Positions 31,995 to 44,394 of a stretch of DNA of 64,000 nucleotides are shown piece after piece (within the stretch, counting starts at the first letter, position 1; each line of letters opens with the position of its first letter). The notes under the pieces were generated by a model. That model saw nothing but the letters and a program-made list of their open reading frames with translations, did no database searches and was not told where the DNA came from. A program made the translations under genes and the position numbers. The DNA comes from Arenicola marina. Lineage: Eukaryota > Annelida > Polychaeta > Arenicolidae. The DNA lies in the NCBI GenBank assembly GCA_964019135.1, contig OZ025253.1:459233-523232 (forward strand). The letters run 5' to 3'.

Positions 31995-32889
31995 GGAGGT
32001 TCCCGGCATCACTGTGGCGCCATTTGGTGGACTGTGCCGCTGCGATCTGGCAATAAGCTGGTCCCGCCGCTCATACTCATACTTGTAAGTGAGCGAGCGA
32101 GCGAAGTTGGGCCGCGGAGCCAGGCTAATCTGGCGAATGCCCAATTGTCCACAGGGCGTCATCGTTTAGTTCTTGTTTATGTAACAAAGTCGCGAAACTG
32201 ATGCGATGTAAAGGGAAATTGATAGGCAAACGCAAGTCCAAGCAAACTAAAGAACTTATTGGGATGTATAAATATATCTTTGAACGAACTGGCAATAGAA
32301 ACAAGCCGGCAAGTTACATATAGCGCTGACCATACAGGCACAGTAAATCAGTGGGAGAGGCGGGGGTGGGGGGGGGGGGTGTAGGGATCCCCTACATTAT
32401 CGTAGGTTTATGTGCTTACACGTTTGGTTGCTTAAATGTTTTCATGTAAATTTGATAACACCAAGTATCTTATTCAATCTTGTGAGTACTTGGCGTGTAC
32501 TTCAGCATGTTTCCCATTCCGACCCTCAGAATCACCGGCACAATTCCCATGTTCAGAGTCATTTTACGAAAAAACGAGGCAAAAGACCCATATATTTTGT
32601 TCTCTTATTTGAGCAAACAAGGAGCAAGCTTGTTGCAGACAAATTTTTATTCACTTTGTCTGAGTCGTTTTTTTGTTGTTGAATATTTCGTGTCGAAATT
32701 CCAAAATTTTCCATTGACAGCCATTATAAAATTAGATGTGACCCCCTACCTATTCAACGTCATTTTGACAGAAAAGTAGGTAGAAGACATATCTTTTTTA
32801 TGTTATTTTATCGTTTAAGATAAACATTACTATAAGTTGAAATTTTTTCAAGAACTTTGTCTGAAAAAAATGTAATCTATGCATCTACC
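31995..32889. mobile_element. 895-bp non-autonomous element with TTAA target duplication
   Basis: Flanked by TTAA on both sides (31991-31994 and 32890-32893) and absent from the paralogous site near 38903, which reads GTGCTAACATTATC. The ends GGAGGT and (inverted) GGTAGAT are only weakly similar. A TTAA target is used by piggyBac and Kolobok types; without clear inverted repeats no family is assigned. It holds a G run at 32366 and no recognisable frame. Confidence 0.6.
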
Positions 32890-34250
32890 TTAACATTATC
32901 TTTATAAATTGCTTCAGTTCTGTTACATTCATAGTTTTGATTGGTATTTTGCAAAACAGTTTCATGAGAACCACAAAATAGACCCGTACTCTCACTTTTC
33001 CACAGTGTGAGCCATAGCTTACATATGCTTAGCGGGTTACCGGTATAATGCTTTGGATCAAATAGATTCTGTAGCATTTCTAAGTTAAACTGGTGCGGCA
33101 AACTTACTATCCAAGAAGTATATACATGTATGCAGTTGACTTCAGTCATACCTCACTTTAACGGGTCGTTTCAAATATGCTAGCAAAAATAGATAATCTA
33201 TGCTTCCTCTTGATGAGAATGGTGGAATTAGGCCCTAATTTATAAAACAAAAAGTTTTATAGATTTTGATAGGTGGACCCTTCCAAAAATTATTAATTTG
33301 TATAGCTGATGTGTCTCCTACGTTCAGCTTACTGATAGCTTTAGTTCTGCATAAATCTTTAATTGTAACATTTCCTTTTAATTTTGATTAATTAAACTTC
33401 ATTTTCTTTTGCTACTTTTGACACAAACACACAAGGAAACAAAAATTATTTTAAAATTGCGGCATCTTTAAATATATGGAGATTTTCATCAAGAACCTTA
33501 ATTTAAACATACAGAATCAATATTCAAAATTCAGTGCATAACTTTTATGATTCAATACTTTTTTACATTGCATAAACATGATGATAATAAATCCAAGTTT
33601 CTATTTGTCTCTTTGTATTGGATTTGCTTCTATCATATCAGTTTAATTGGGTTGACAACATATGGTATAAAAATTAAATCTGCAGGTATTTCAAATGTTG
33701 CAGATACAAAAACTAATTTAGTGAAGGCACAAAGCATGAGATATTTTATACTTCATCAAATTCATAACATTTCCTTTTAAGGTTGTCCAATTAATTTTGA
33801 TTAAATTACACCTTTCATAGCGACTTTTGTCCTGATGTCTATGCATGAAACATATAATACTTATAGAAACTACAAACAACAAACTATTAAAAACATTGAT
33901 AACAATTAACCCATGAGAAATTCAGTAATATGAAATATATTACTATATATATTATATATAGAGACATTTTTATTTGACCAGCATAAACAAAAAAAATCCC
34001 AATAAAGGGATCATCAATATATATTTTACATTTTGTTAGCTCAATTTCATCTCTTAATTCTCCTGCATTCAAATATAGTAATGACAAGGGCACATTCCTT
34101 GGTTAATAAATCCTGTGTACCGTAATAAATATAACATAGAAGCTTTTTCAAACCTTTTAGTTGCTACCGGTATATTGTATTCGATTGTGTTCCATCAATT
34201 TGAATGAAGAAAATATAAATTTATAACTTTTAAAATAAAATAGGACATTA

Positions 34251-34811
34251 CCGTAATTTCCAGGGTATAAGTCGCACCGGTGTATAAGTCGCACCTTCGG
34301 AGTGAGATTCGCCCGCGCTTTGACGCACTGTGGGCATGACGCTTTGATGCACTGTGGGCATGACGCCGCGGATGAAATAGCGTTATGTTACGGAAAAGAT
34401 TCGATTTGTGAATGCAGACAACAGATAAACCATTGCAATTCATATTTATTCAATCATTTAATTATAATTACTTTGCGGGAGGCATGTTGATATCATCGAG
34501 AGATGAAGAGATTGTGAAAGTGAATTTACAGCATCTCTATTTATATTACCATATATGCCCGCTTTAACTATTGCGCGACCGGGCAATGGAACCACGCCAC
34601 GCTTCTTCAGCTGGATGGGATTACGATAGGCGGGGATGGTGCATCGGTACATCTCCCGACTGGCCAAGTTGGGAGGGAGAGGGGGGTAGGGGGGGGGGGG
34701 GTCCCAGAGAGAAAAACTTCGACTTGGGCCATATATAAGTCGCACCGGTGTATAAGTCGCACCCCTCGACCGCGAGGAAATAAGGTGCGACTTATACACC
34801 GGAAATTACGG
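34251..34811. mobile_element. 561-bp MITE with TA target duplication
   Basis: The left end CCGTAATTTCCAGGGTATAA and the inverted right end CCGTAATTTCCGGTGTATAA match apart from a few bases, continuing into AGTCGCACC. TA flanks both sides, and the paralogous empty site near 40301 (GGACATTATATGG) has one TA. Both ends contain a second, partial copy of GGTGTATAAGTCGCACC. No transposase. Mariner/Tc-type mobilisation is inferred from the TA target. Confidence 0.85.
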
Positions 34812-35245
34812 TATATGGTTTAATAGGATATAATAATCATCAACTTTGTTCTACATTAAGTCCGCCCTGGGTGACAAATATTGTTCATGACATTGAGACC
34901 ATTTTATTTAAATAGTGCTTCTGTTTAGGGTTGTAATGCAGTCTGTAGACTTTTTATTTTTTTTCATGGATATATTAAGTGATTTTATATTAAGTTTTCA
35001 CCTGCAATGCACTGACGTCTACATTGAAATTAATGCTGCATAACTCTGTAATGATAAGATGTCATGTTGTCCTGAGGTCTATACATATGATATATATTAA
35101 TAAAACAAGAAAACTACACTAAGAAAAACATCCATAATAACAAGTAGCACATGACACGAGTAACATTAAAATTTCTTAGCAGGTTTATATATATTTTTTT
35201 TCATTTAACCAGCATAAACATCACAAATAACAATAATATGATACT

Positions 35246-35425
35246 GTGATATCTCGGCCCAGGCCCGGTGGATGAAAGACACCAAGCGCCTCGGGCCAAA
35301 TCGGAAGTTCCCTTTGGCCTAACGCGTAAGGTGTTCGCTCGGGATGCGAAAGGTCCCCGGTTCGAAACCCGCCTCTGCGGGTAGAACTTTCGGCGTCCAT
35401 TCGGGCCTGGGACCAGAAATACTAC
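35246..35425 (+). mobile_element. tRNA-derived SINE insertion (tRNA-Pro-like head)
   Basis: About 180 bp absent from the paralogous site near 40770. Positions 35309-35381 form a tRNA-like region: an A-box-like TGGCCTAACGCGTAAGG, an anticodon arm TTCGC-TCGGGAT-GCGAA and a perfect B box GGTTCGAAACC (35359-35369). The loop centre is GGG and the arm plus AGGTC resembles tRNA-Pro. Flanking ATACT (left) and ATACT (right) suggest a short target duplication. It is a SINE rather than a working tRNA because the acceptor stem is not formed. Confidence 0.65.
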
Positions 35426-36022
35426 AATACTAATCATTAAGATATATGGCACATGTTGTTGCTTTTATTCTTTTCTCTAACATTTAGCTACAGTTGTGAC
35501 AAGAGCACCAAGACATATTGGTTTGCTAATAAATCCTGTGTGTTGTAATAAATAAACTGGTGTCGTATAATCACTTTTTCAGACTTCTGCACAGTTGCTA
35601 TAGTATAAATTATAACGTGTTCCATTATTTGCAAAAAACAGTTTACAACATTTAAAATATAACTGGACATTACAATTAAGTAGGCTATAATAAACTTTCT
35701 ACTTTCTGTGATGACAAACATTATTCATGATATTGGCAGTTTTATGTAGTCTGTTAACTTTTTCATTTCTTCATAGATTTGGTTGACATTTGCATCCACA
35801 TACTTTGTACTCTTGTCTACTTTATATTTACATATTTTGCAATGTTTTCTTGGTATGTTCACTTGATTGTTGACTTGCAAAAAAACTAGAATTTTAACAA
35901 ATTGAAAAAAAAATTATCATAGATAAAAACATATGTAAAGGACATATCATTTCCCATATGCTCAGATCTATATCTATGTGCAATATATATCTCAGACAGA
36001 TATGTAGGTACATTGTACCTAC

Positions 36023-36978
36023 ATGTTATCGCCTTGTTATCGCGCCCTTGAAAACTTTCCCGCGGATACGGAAGCATAGCGTCTTTCTCAGTGTTTTCTG
36101 TTGTATTTGTCCGTGGTTTCGCGCCCGTTTTTATATATTTAAGGATGTCCTACGATGGTGAGGCTAGTGCCAGGGGGATGGCTAAAAAAGGGTTATACAA
36201 TGCTCTATAGATCAACACATTTTTTACCCCTAGCTAACAACAATGCTTTTCATAAATTTGGCAAAAAAATAATTAAACCCTAGACCGGATAGAAAACACT
36301 TCCCTTATTTTTTCATTTCTTGGGGTAGGGGTGGGGAGGGGGTGTCCATAACAAAAAAAGGTTACATTAATCTGGCTCCCATATTAGATTAAGACAAATT
36401 CTTGCCCTCATATTACCCAATAAAAATAATATTGCTCCCATTGCAGCGCAAATTTTTGTGGCCCAAGCTAGAAATGATAGCCAAGAAATAGTCCTGCCCC
36501 CACCCCCAGCGTGGATACAGAAATTAGCAAAAGGGGATGGGGGGGAACTCCAATAAAAGCTTGCGACCGAGGGGGAGGGGGAGCACTACAAAAGAGCGGG
36601 GGGTCCACACCTCAGATGGCCTAACTTTTGCATTGAAAAACAGCATTCCTCCTCAAAAAGGGAGGGGAGGGTTCCCCCCCTGGATCCGCCCATGCCCCCC
36701 CCCCCTTTGTTTCGTCCTGCGTATTGTGGTTGGAGCATATTTACATAGGCAGAGCTATATATATAGGGAAAGTACGGCGTCCGATATTGGGAGAATCAGA
36801 GCGAAACGCATGCAAATGGTTGGGCCACGTGCGTTTGTTTTCACCTGCGCTCGGTTCGCCGCCTGGCGAGTATAGTGCGCATGACCGGAAGTCCATTTCT
36901 ATGAATAACCTAGCCTGGTTCCGCGGTCCCAACTTCGCGTATGAGTTTGAGCGGCGGTACCAGGTTATGAATAACCGA
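36023..36978. repeat. Junction between the two block copies; contains a homopolymer-rich dispersed repeat
   Basis: 36040-36470 is unrecognised, with purine-rich and A-rich runs. 36480-36720 is an inverted relative of 18900-19260 (GCTTGCGACCGAGGGGG, long C runs). 36720-36978 is unrecognised sequence that leads into the inverted-repeat motif of the next module. No gene. Confidence 0.45.
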
Positions 36979-37959
36979 CCCATAGGGCTATAAAGTCTCG
37001 TTCGCCTAGACTTCCGGTTTACTCTTTTTGGGGACAAACAAACGAAGCACGTGTTCGGAACGAGTTTAGAATCTCAGCGCACACTGGTATCCTGACTATC
37101 TGTGACGTAGGCGTGACGTGTATGTTACGCAAAGAGTGAGACTGGGAACCAGACTACCTGCGCAAGAGCCAGGCGCCGAGGGGTGGGTCCATTGCGGAAG
37201 GCCTGGCGATATAATTAAGAATATTTAAGAGATATAGCTGCCCAAAACGGATAGACGACATATTTTTCATTCATTTGCGCCACCACACAGACTAATATTT
37301 GTTACGACGGGACAACACGGCTGAGAAACGAACGTTTTTTTGCATTTCCTACGAAAACGAGACATTATGACGTCACATGATTCTTCCCGAGTGACAACGT
37401 TGGCGCAACGCTTCAAACAGAAAACTTACAAAGAATGAAGAACTTTGTCTTTTCGTGATACAAAAGTGATACGAAAACATCCTACTCGTCTTAATTTACC
37501 TTTACCATGTGGTTTAATGACGCGTCCGTGTGTCGTTACTCCATGCGCTGCATATTTTGACAGCGGAATCGTTAAGTCGATCACTTGCTCTCGCCATTTT
37601 TGTTACCGCGGAGGCACGTGAAACTCTGTGACGTCACTCGCAGTTTGGAGAACTCGCGAAAGCCCGGGTGCAGGGCTAAATTTAGAACGCTATTTTTAGC
37701 TTTCGAGTGTAGTGAAGACGGATTTTTCCTTGTATATTCCCAAAGTTCTGCGCTCCATCGCCTCCATATATTTTAACGTCTATCTCCCATAGCCATCTTT
37801 GGTGAAATGGTACTCATAGTCTTTAGAATAAACCTGGAAAGAAATTGACTTACAGCTGCCTATAGTTCAACATGGAGCACGTGTGTTTTTTTGTCCCCAA
37901 AATTGAAATCTCGCGGCCCGATCGCGAGAACAGTATAGCCCTATATAGGGCTGTACAGT
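36979..37959. mobile_element. Module A, copy 2, inverted relative to copy 1
   Basis: Starts ATAGGGCTATAAAGTCTCG and ends GAACAGTATAGCCCTAT. It contains the same landmarks as 30093-31051 on the other strand (for example CCTTGTATATTCCCAAAGTT against AACTTTGGGAATATACAAGG). Confidence 0.65.
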
Positions 37960-38404
37960 TCTCGCGGGTTCTATTTCCAGTTTAGGCCTTTTGGGGACCA
38001 ACAAAAAAACACGTGCTCTTAGAACGAGTGCGCATCACGCTGGTGCCTTGCTACAGCTGCTTGACGCGCACTCTTGTAGTCAACGTTTGAGTGTTGGGAA
38101 CCGGCCGGCTGCGCGGTTTGTGCGTGAACAATCGAATGGGTATGAAACTATTTTTTGTTTGCTTTGGTCCAGGCATGGCTAACTATGAAATCATAATATA
38201 GTTAAAGATAAGACATTTATCTCTCCATAATGCATGTGATCCGTTCGATGAGACTGTTGGAAGCGTTGTATTTTGAGGCAATTCATCGATGCTTATATTT
38301 CTGGACAAACGGAACACCATTTTCCTCGCCTGGTCAGTCCATATAAGGAGCGTTGTTACGTAACCATAGATACCGCGCGCAGACATGCTAGTCATGATGA
38401 TTAT
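37960..38404. repeat. Module B, copy 2, inverted relative to copy 1
   Basis: Begins AGGGCTGTACAGTTCTCGCG and ends in AGACATGCTAGTCATGATGA. Content matches 31066-31525 in the opposite direction, yet it holds the same position (after A, before C). Confidence 0.6.
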
Positions 38405-41375
38405 AGGGCATGTCAGTTCTCGAGGGTTCTACTTCCGGCCTGGCATTTTGGGGACAAACAAACGAACACGTGCTTTTTGTTCAGTGCGCAGCCTGACTCG
38501 CCCCCTGCGTAACAATGGATACCGCGCGCAGAGGGCTGTCATACTAGTTACGACATGAGACGTGGAACCAGGCAAGGTGCGCGGCCGGCGAGGCAAACAA
38601 GGGGTGGGTCGCAATTCGTCTTTCGTGCGACTTAAATAAGGAACTGTTAACTTTTTCGTGTCGATATGTTGGTAGATGACACTTTGAGCATGTCATTTTT
38701 CATAATACTGGCCACATTCAGCAAACTAGGCGCACAACAGGTAGATGATTTCCCAATGTTTATACTGATCTGGAGTGATCGGGTGACAGGTATGGACAGC
38801 CTTCGCCGTCAAAATTACAGTTTTTTTCTATCCTGAATGCAACCACCATTTAAATAGGCAAATTTGCAAATTTCAAAGGAACAATGTTGTAAATTTACTG
38901 TGCTAACATTATCTTTCTAAATTGCTTCAGTTCTGTTACATTCATAGTTGTGATGGGTATTTTGACAAACGGTTTCATGAGAACCACAAAATAGAGCAGT
39001 ACTGTCACTTTTCCATTTCCACAGAGTGAGCCAGCTTATATGTACTTAACGGCTTGCCGGTATAATGCTTTGGATCAAATAGATTGTGTAGCATTTCTAA
39101 GTTAACCTGATGCGGCAAACTTACTATCCAAGAAGTATATACATGTATGTAGTTGACTACAGTCATACCTCAGTTTAACAGGTCCTTTCACATAAGCTAG
39201 CAAAAATAGATAATCTATGTTTCCTCTATATGGGATTGGTGGAATTAAGCTTTAATTTATAAAACAAAAAGTTTTTAGATGTTTATAGGTGGACACTTGT
39301 GTTGATGAAAAATATTAATTTGTATAGCTGATGTGCCTACGTTCAGCTTACTGATAGCTTTACTTCTGCATAAATCTTTAATTTCCTTTTTAACATTTCC
39401 TTTCAATTTTGATTAATTAAATTACCCTTTCTTTTGCTACCTTTGACATAAACACACAAGGACGCAAAAACTATTTTAAAATTGTGGCATCTTTAAATAT
39501 ATGGAGATTTTCATCAAGATTCTGCAATGTAAAACATACAGAATCAATAATAATTCAGTGTATAACCTTCACGATTCACTACTTTTTTTCTCATACATTG
39601 CATAAACATGATGATAATAAATCAAAGTTTCTATTTGTCTTTTTGCATTGGGTTTGCTTCTATCATATCAGTTTAATTGGGTTAACAACATATGGTATAA
39701 AATAAAATCTGCAGGTATTTCAAATGTAGCAGTACAAAAACTAAGATAAGATACAAAACATAAGACACCCTTATATATATAAGTATATCTTTTTCATACC
39801 GGTACTTCATCAAATTCATAACATTTCCTTTTAAGGTTGTCCAATTCATTTTGATTAAATTACACCTTTCATAGCTACTTTTGTCCTGATGTCTATACAT
39901 GAAACATATAATAAAGAAACAAGAGAACAACAAACTATTAAAAATATTGATAGCACTAAACCCATAAGAAATTCAATAATATAATGAAATTGTGGCTGGT
40001 TTATATATAGAGACATTTCTATTTAACCACCATAAACATAAAAAATTCCAATAAAGGGATCATCAATATATATGTTACATTTTGTTAGATCAATTTCATC
40101 TCTTATTTCTCTTGCATTCAACTACAGTAATGACAAGGGCACATTCCTTGGTTAATAAATCCTGCGTACCATAATAAATATAACATATAAGCTTTTTCAA
40201 ACCTCTCAGTTGATACAGGTATATTGTATTAGATTGTGTTCCATCAATGAGAATGTAAAAAGGATAAATTTGTGACTTTTAAAATAAAATGGGACATTAT
40301 ATGGTTTAATAGGATATACTAATCATCAACTTTGTTCTACATTATGTCAGCCCGGGGTGACAAATATTGTTCATGACATTTGCAACTTGAGACAATTTTA
40401 TTTAAATGGTGCTTCTGTTAGGGTTGTAATGCAGTCTGTAGACTTTTTTATTTTGTTCAAAGATGTATTAAGTGACCTGCAATCCACTGACGTCTACAGT
40501 GGAATGAATGATGCATAACTCTGTAATGATAAGATGTCCCTTTTAGATTTTCCGACCTAATTTTGATTAAATTACACCTTTCTGGCACTGTTGCGCTAAT
40601 GTCTATATATATGATATATATTAATAAAACAAGAAAACTACAAACTAAGAAAAATATCCATAATAACAAGTAGCACATAAGGACACGAGTAACATTAAAC
40701 ATTTTTGGCAGGTTTATATATATATATTTTCATTTAACCAGTATATATAAACATCACAAATAACAATAAAATGATACTAATCATCAATATATATGAAACA
40801 TGTTGTTACTTTCATTCTTTTCTCTAACATTTAGCTACAGTTGTGACAAGAGAACCAAGATATTGCTTTGCTACTAAATCCTGTGTGTTGTAATAAATAA
40901 ACTGGTGTCGTATAATCACTTTTTCAGACTTCTGCTCGGTGGCTATAGTATGTATTATAATGTGTTCCATTATTTGAAAAGACCAGTTTACAACATTTAA
41001 AATATAACTAGACATTACAGTTCAGTAGGCTATAATAATCAACTTTCTACTTTCTGTGACAAAACATTATTCATGACATTGGCTAATTCATCAATTTTCT
41101 TTAAATGTTCGAGAGTTTTATGCAGGCTGTGAACTTTTTCATTTCTTCATAGATTTAGTTGACATTTGGATCCACATACTTTGTACTCTTGTCTAATTGA
41201 TATTTACATACTTTGCAATGTTTTATTGGTATGTTCACTTGAAACTAAAATTTGACAAATTGAAAAAAAATTAATCAAAGATAAAAACGTATGTAAGGAT
41301 ATATCATATCCCATATTCTTAGATCTATATCTATGTGTAATATATATCTGACAAAAATGTAGGTACATTGTACAC
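38405..41375. repeat. Module C, copy 2 of the duplicated segment
   Basis: Same order and orientation as 31525-36022 but without the three insertions found there, so it provides their empty sites. AT-rich, no recognisable gene. The many short frames are not supported by any domain. Confidence 0.8.
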
Positions 41376-41989
41376 ATTATTTGACAGCAAATATTTGCTA
41401 AATACAAAGGGCATGATTGAGGATTCTTATAATGTCACAATATTTAAGGTAATACAGTCAAGTGTTTCTTAAATTTCATAATGTTATTCCCATTCGAAGC
41501 TTTATTTAAATAAAGGTTAGTTATAATTTGTCAAAACCTTCAGGGTTGATTTCTTGGTTTGGACAAAACTGTAATAAAAGCATTTGCGGTAAAATAACAA
41601 TTATAAGTATTATTGAGCTCAAGTGGCTCTATCATATCTGCTCATAAAATCACCCATATGCGTCAGCAGTATGATTATAAGAAACATTCGATGTGTTCGT
41701 CAATTACCTACTTTGAAAAATATAAATCGATATGTCGAAACAATAGCAGTTACACTATTTTCGCGAATTATGGTTTATTCCGCTTGTCATCTGTCATTCG
41801 GCCGTCGGCAACACCGTCAGGCCAGCGCAAATATTGGGTCTTCAGCGGGCTGTAGTGCGCCAAGTTTACTGACCGCAGTTATTGATACGGCAAAATACAA
41901 GTTAAAAGTGTCGTTCAACAATATATTGTCACTAGATAGTTAACAGGTGCTTATTTAAGTTGCATACAGGTCTAGAAGGGACCCACCCT
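41376..41989. other. No feature recognised
   Basis: About 600 bp of AT-rich sequence. Frames of 80 and 106 codons overlap here without a recognisable product or splice context. Confidence 0.4.
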
Positions 41990-42900
41990 TTTCTCGCATC
42001 GCTCACCGCGCAGTTTGCCTGGTTCCACGTCCTAAATCGTGACTAGAATGACAGCGTTTTGATTCGTCAAGCAGGGAGCGAGTGAGCTGCGCAGTGAAAA
42101 ATTAAGGTCGCATATAACGTCGTTGTCCCCAAAATCTGATCTCGTGAGGTATCGCACACATAAAACGAGATTCACTTGCATGCCCTATTACGTCATACGA
42201 CATGGAAAACCCCGCGCAACACATTAGCTCGCCTGGCACTGACAGTCACTCATGAGACAACCGCATTCTAGTTTATCAACTGTCTAACCGCTCATATATT
42301 ACATAAATCTACTCGGATGGTTATAATTCTGATATACGCAGAACTTCAGTGGCTAGTTGTGCAGTCAAGGACAGCTTTAGCCGATCTTCTGTATGAGGCG
42401 AGTGAAGGCAAACAACCGGAAGGTAGGCAGTAAGTACAGGCCGTTGATGCTACGCATTGACGTAGAGTATAAGTATGCCTGTCTCGTGGGGTCTTGATAA
42501 GATCCCGTGGTGACTGTACAGCCCTATACCGCCAATCTCCGTACAGAGTAGCTTGCGATCTCCCGGCAGAGGGCGTTACGCTTGCGCCATAGTCCCTCTG
42601 TCCCACGTCAAATTTAACCATCAGAATTATCCTTCATACGCGAATATTTCGAACTATATTTTCGAGTGCGGTCGAGGTGAAAGGCGTGAAGCGCATTGAA
42701 CTTTGACCCCCGTGTTATTTTGAAATGTTTTTTCGCTTAACTCTTCCATTGTAATCATTCTACAAAGGAATGTCTATCTTTTTCAAATTCTGCATCGAAA
42801 ATTCAATATTCAATCTAATCTAAAAAAAACTCTAAAATCATTCTTGACCCCAATACCGTTGGGGTCAACCGTGAGGTGGGCGGTGACGTGGGGCAGAGGT
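41990..42900 (-). repeat. Inverted relative of the host repeat at 19345-30090 (without the two large transposons)
   Basis: Read on the minus strand it runs GGTTGACCCCAACGG, GATTGAATATTGAATTTTCG, AAATTTGACGTGGGACAGAG, GCGAGTGAAGGCAAACAACC and GTGACTGTCAGTGCCAGGCG, then into the module C motif. It lacks the DNA transposon, the Gypsy element and modules A and B. It is therefore a natural empty site for all four. Confidence 0.8.
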
Positions 42901-43625
42901 AATGTGAGGAACGAGCTCCCTCTGCCGGCAGAGTGAGTGGCTTGTTGGGCAAGCTAGACTTATTGCCCTCGCGCAAGGAACTCGGATGGAGATTGCCGCA
43001 TGCACTTAGTGACCCAGATTAATGGGAGAATCACGGCAAAACCACCAAAAGTCGCATATCACAATCACAAGTGAAACGGAGGTCACGGATCACGAAAACA
43101 ATCGTTTCCAATCACACATCATGGACTTACAGTTTTACCCAAATCACGATCACGAGAATTACTTCGATCACGAATCCCGAAAATAAGCCTCCTCAGTTCC
43201 CGATCACGATAATAATTTTAGGTGCACTCGCGGATCACGAAAAAAGTATGGCGGATCGGCGGGGAGGGGAGGCGGGAGCGTATGGGGTGTTATAAGGACT
43301 GTTAAAATCGAAAATCCATCCCTCTCTTAAGCCAGCTGACCTCTCTCTCTCTTTCCCTGTCTCTAATGCGCCCGTTCCTGTCGTTTTCTTCCACCGCCAC
43401 AACGCAAGTAGACCTATTATGGGATTGTGTCATCTCATTGGTTGGATTTGGAGAAACATTTTCGGCAACGGTACGAATGTTTGAAGTCTTCATATATCAT
43501 TATATATACATATATGTTAAAACATACAACACTCTTCGAATTTTATTAATGTACTTTTACATGCAGGATACTTGTTACACCCTATCTCGTGAAACAAAAG
43601 TGCATTTAGCAACATTCCCTTCTAA
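42901..43625. repeat. GATCACGA-rich stretch and adjoining unassigned sequence
   Basis: Between about 43030 and 43245 the motif GATCACGA or near variants (AATCACAATCAC, GGATCACGAAAA, CGATCACGAGAA, CGATCACGATAA) recurs about eight times with irregular spacing. 43246-43625 holds short G-rich and CT-rich runs and no recognisable gene. Confidence 0.45.
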
Positions 43626-43734
43626 TTACCCAGATAGCATGCCAACAATAACTTAACGTTAACTTATCGCTTGCAGTAGCATTAATTGAACGTTTTAAGA
43701 CAAACGTTAATAAAATATGTTTTTGCTCATTGAC

Positions 43735-43960
43735 TTAACGTTATTAATGTTTACTATTTAACGTTAAATGCTAATCATTATCTAACAGTGGTTGAACAGT
43801 TATATCAATATCGTTATATTAATGTTTACTATTTAACGTTAGATGCTAACCGTAATCTCACCCTGGTTGAACCGTTTTATCAATAACGTTATATTAATGT
43901 TCAAATTTCAACATTAAATGTTAACCACTATCTAACCGTGGTTGAACCTTTATAATTATT
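43735..43960. repeat. 75-bp imperfect tandem repeat, 3 copies
   Basis: TTAATGTTTACTATTTAACG recurs at 43744 and 43819, with a diverged third copy at 43894. Each is followed by GTTAGATGCTAACCGTAATC-type sequence and GGTTGAACCG. Confidence 0.8.
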
Positions 43961-44394
43961 TTGAAAATTAAACCTCGTGTAATGCTCTTGAGTGCTCGTT
44001 ATACAGTAGAAATAGTAATTAAGCCCAGGCGAAACATGTTATGTGCTCTTTTGTGACTTTTCCCAAGTGTTTACCAAGAAGATAGCAAATTTACCACTGA
44101 TGTTTACAATGCCCTTATACTACCTTCATGGTTCAAGTTTGAAAAGGTCCGCAGCGAATGTTTAAGGCAGTGTCAGTGGCGATAAATAACACAAAATGAT
44201 ATACATGTATTATATTTACAAATATAAAACACTTCATGTTATACAACCGTTGATGTACTACAGGACTCACAATAGATATGATCTCTAAACAAATTTTATC
44301 TCCATAATTTTGCCTTTTCATTTAGGTGCTTTGTTAACTATTTTCTCCGACCCTGGTTTGTTGTCAAACTGTACTCTAACGTTAAGCTAACGAT

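Larger units (their letters stand above)
31525..36022. repeat. Module C, copy 1 of a duplicated 2.9-kb segment, enlarged by three insertions
   Basis: Collinear with 38405-41375 in the same orientation, from AGGGCACTTCAGTTCTCG to ATGTAGGTACATTGTAC. It is 4.5 kb against 3.0 kb because it also holds a TTAA-flanked element (31995-32889), a MITE (34251-34811) and a SINE (35246-35425). Apart from these it is AT-rich with many short frames and no recognisable gene. Confidence 0.8.

Noticed and set aside
35309..35381. Functional tRNA gene
   Set aside because: A B box and anticodon arm are present, but no paired acceptor stem; it lies inside an insertion that looks like a SINE.
36537..37037. Overlapping frames near the A' module end
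   Set aside because: They run through a homopolymer-rich repeat and a terminal inverted repeat; no product recognised.
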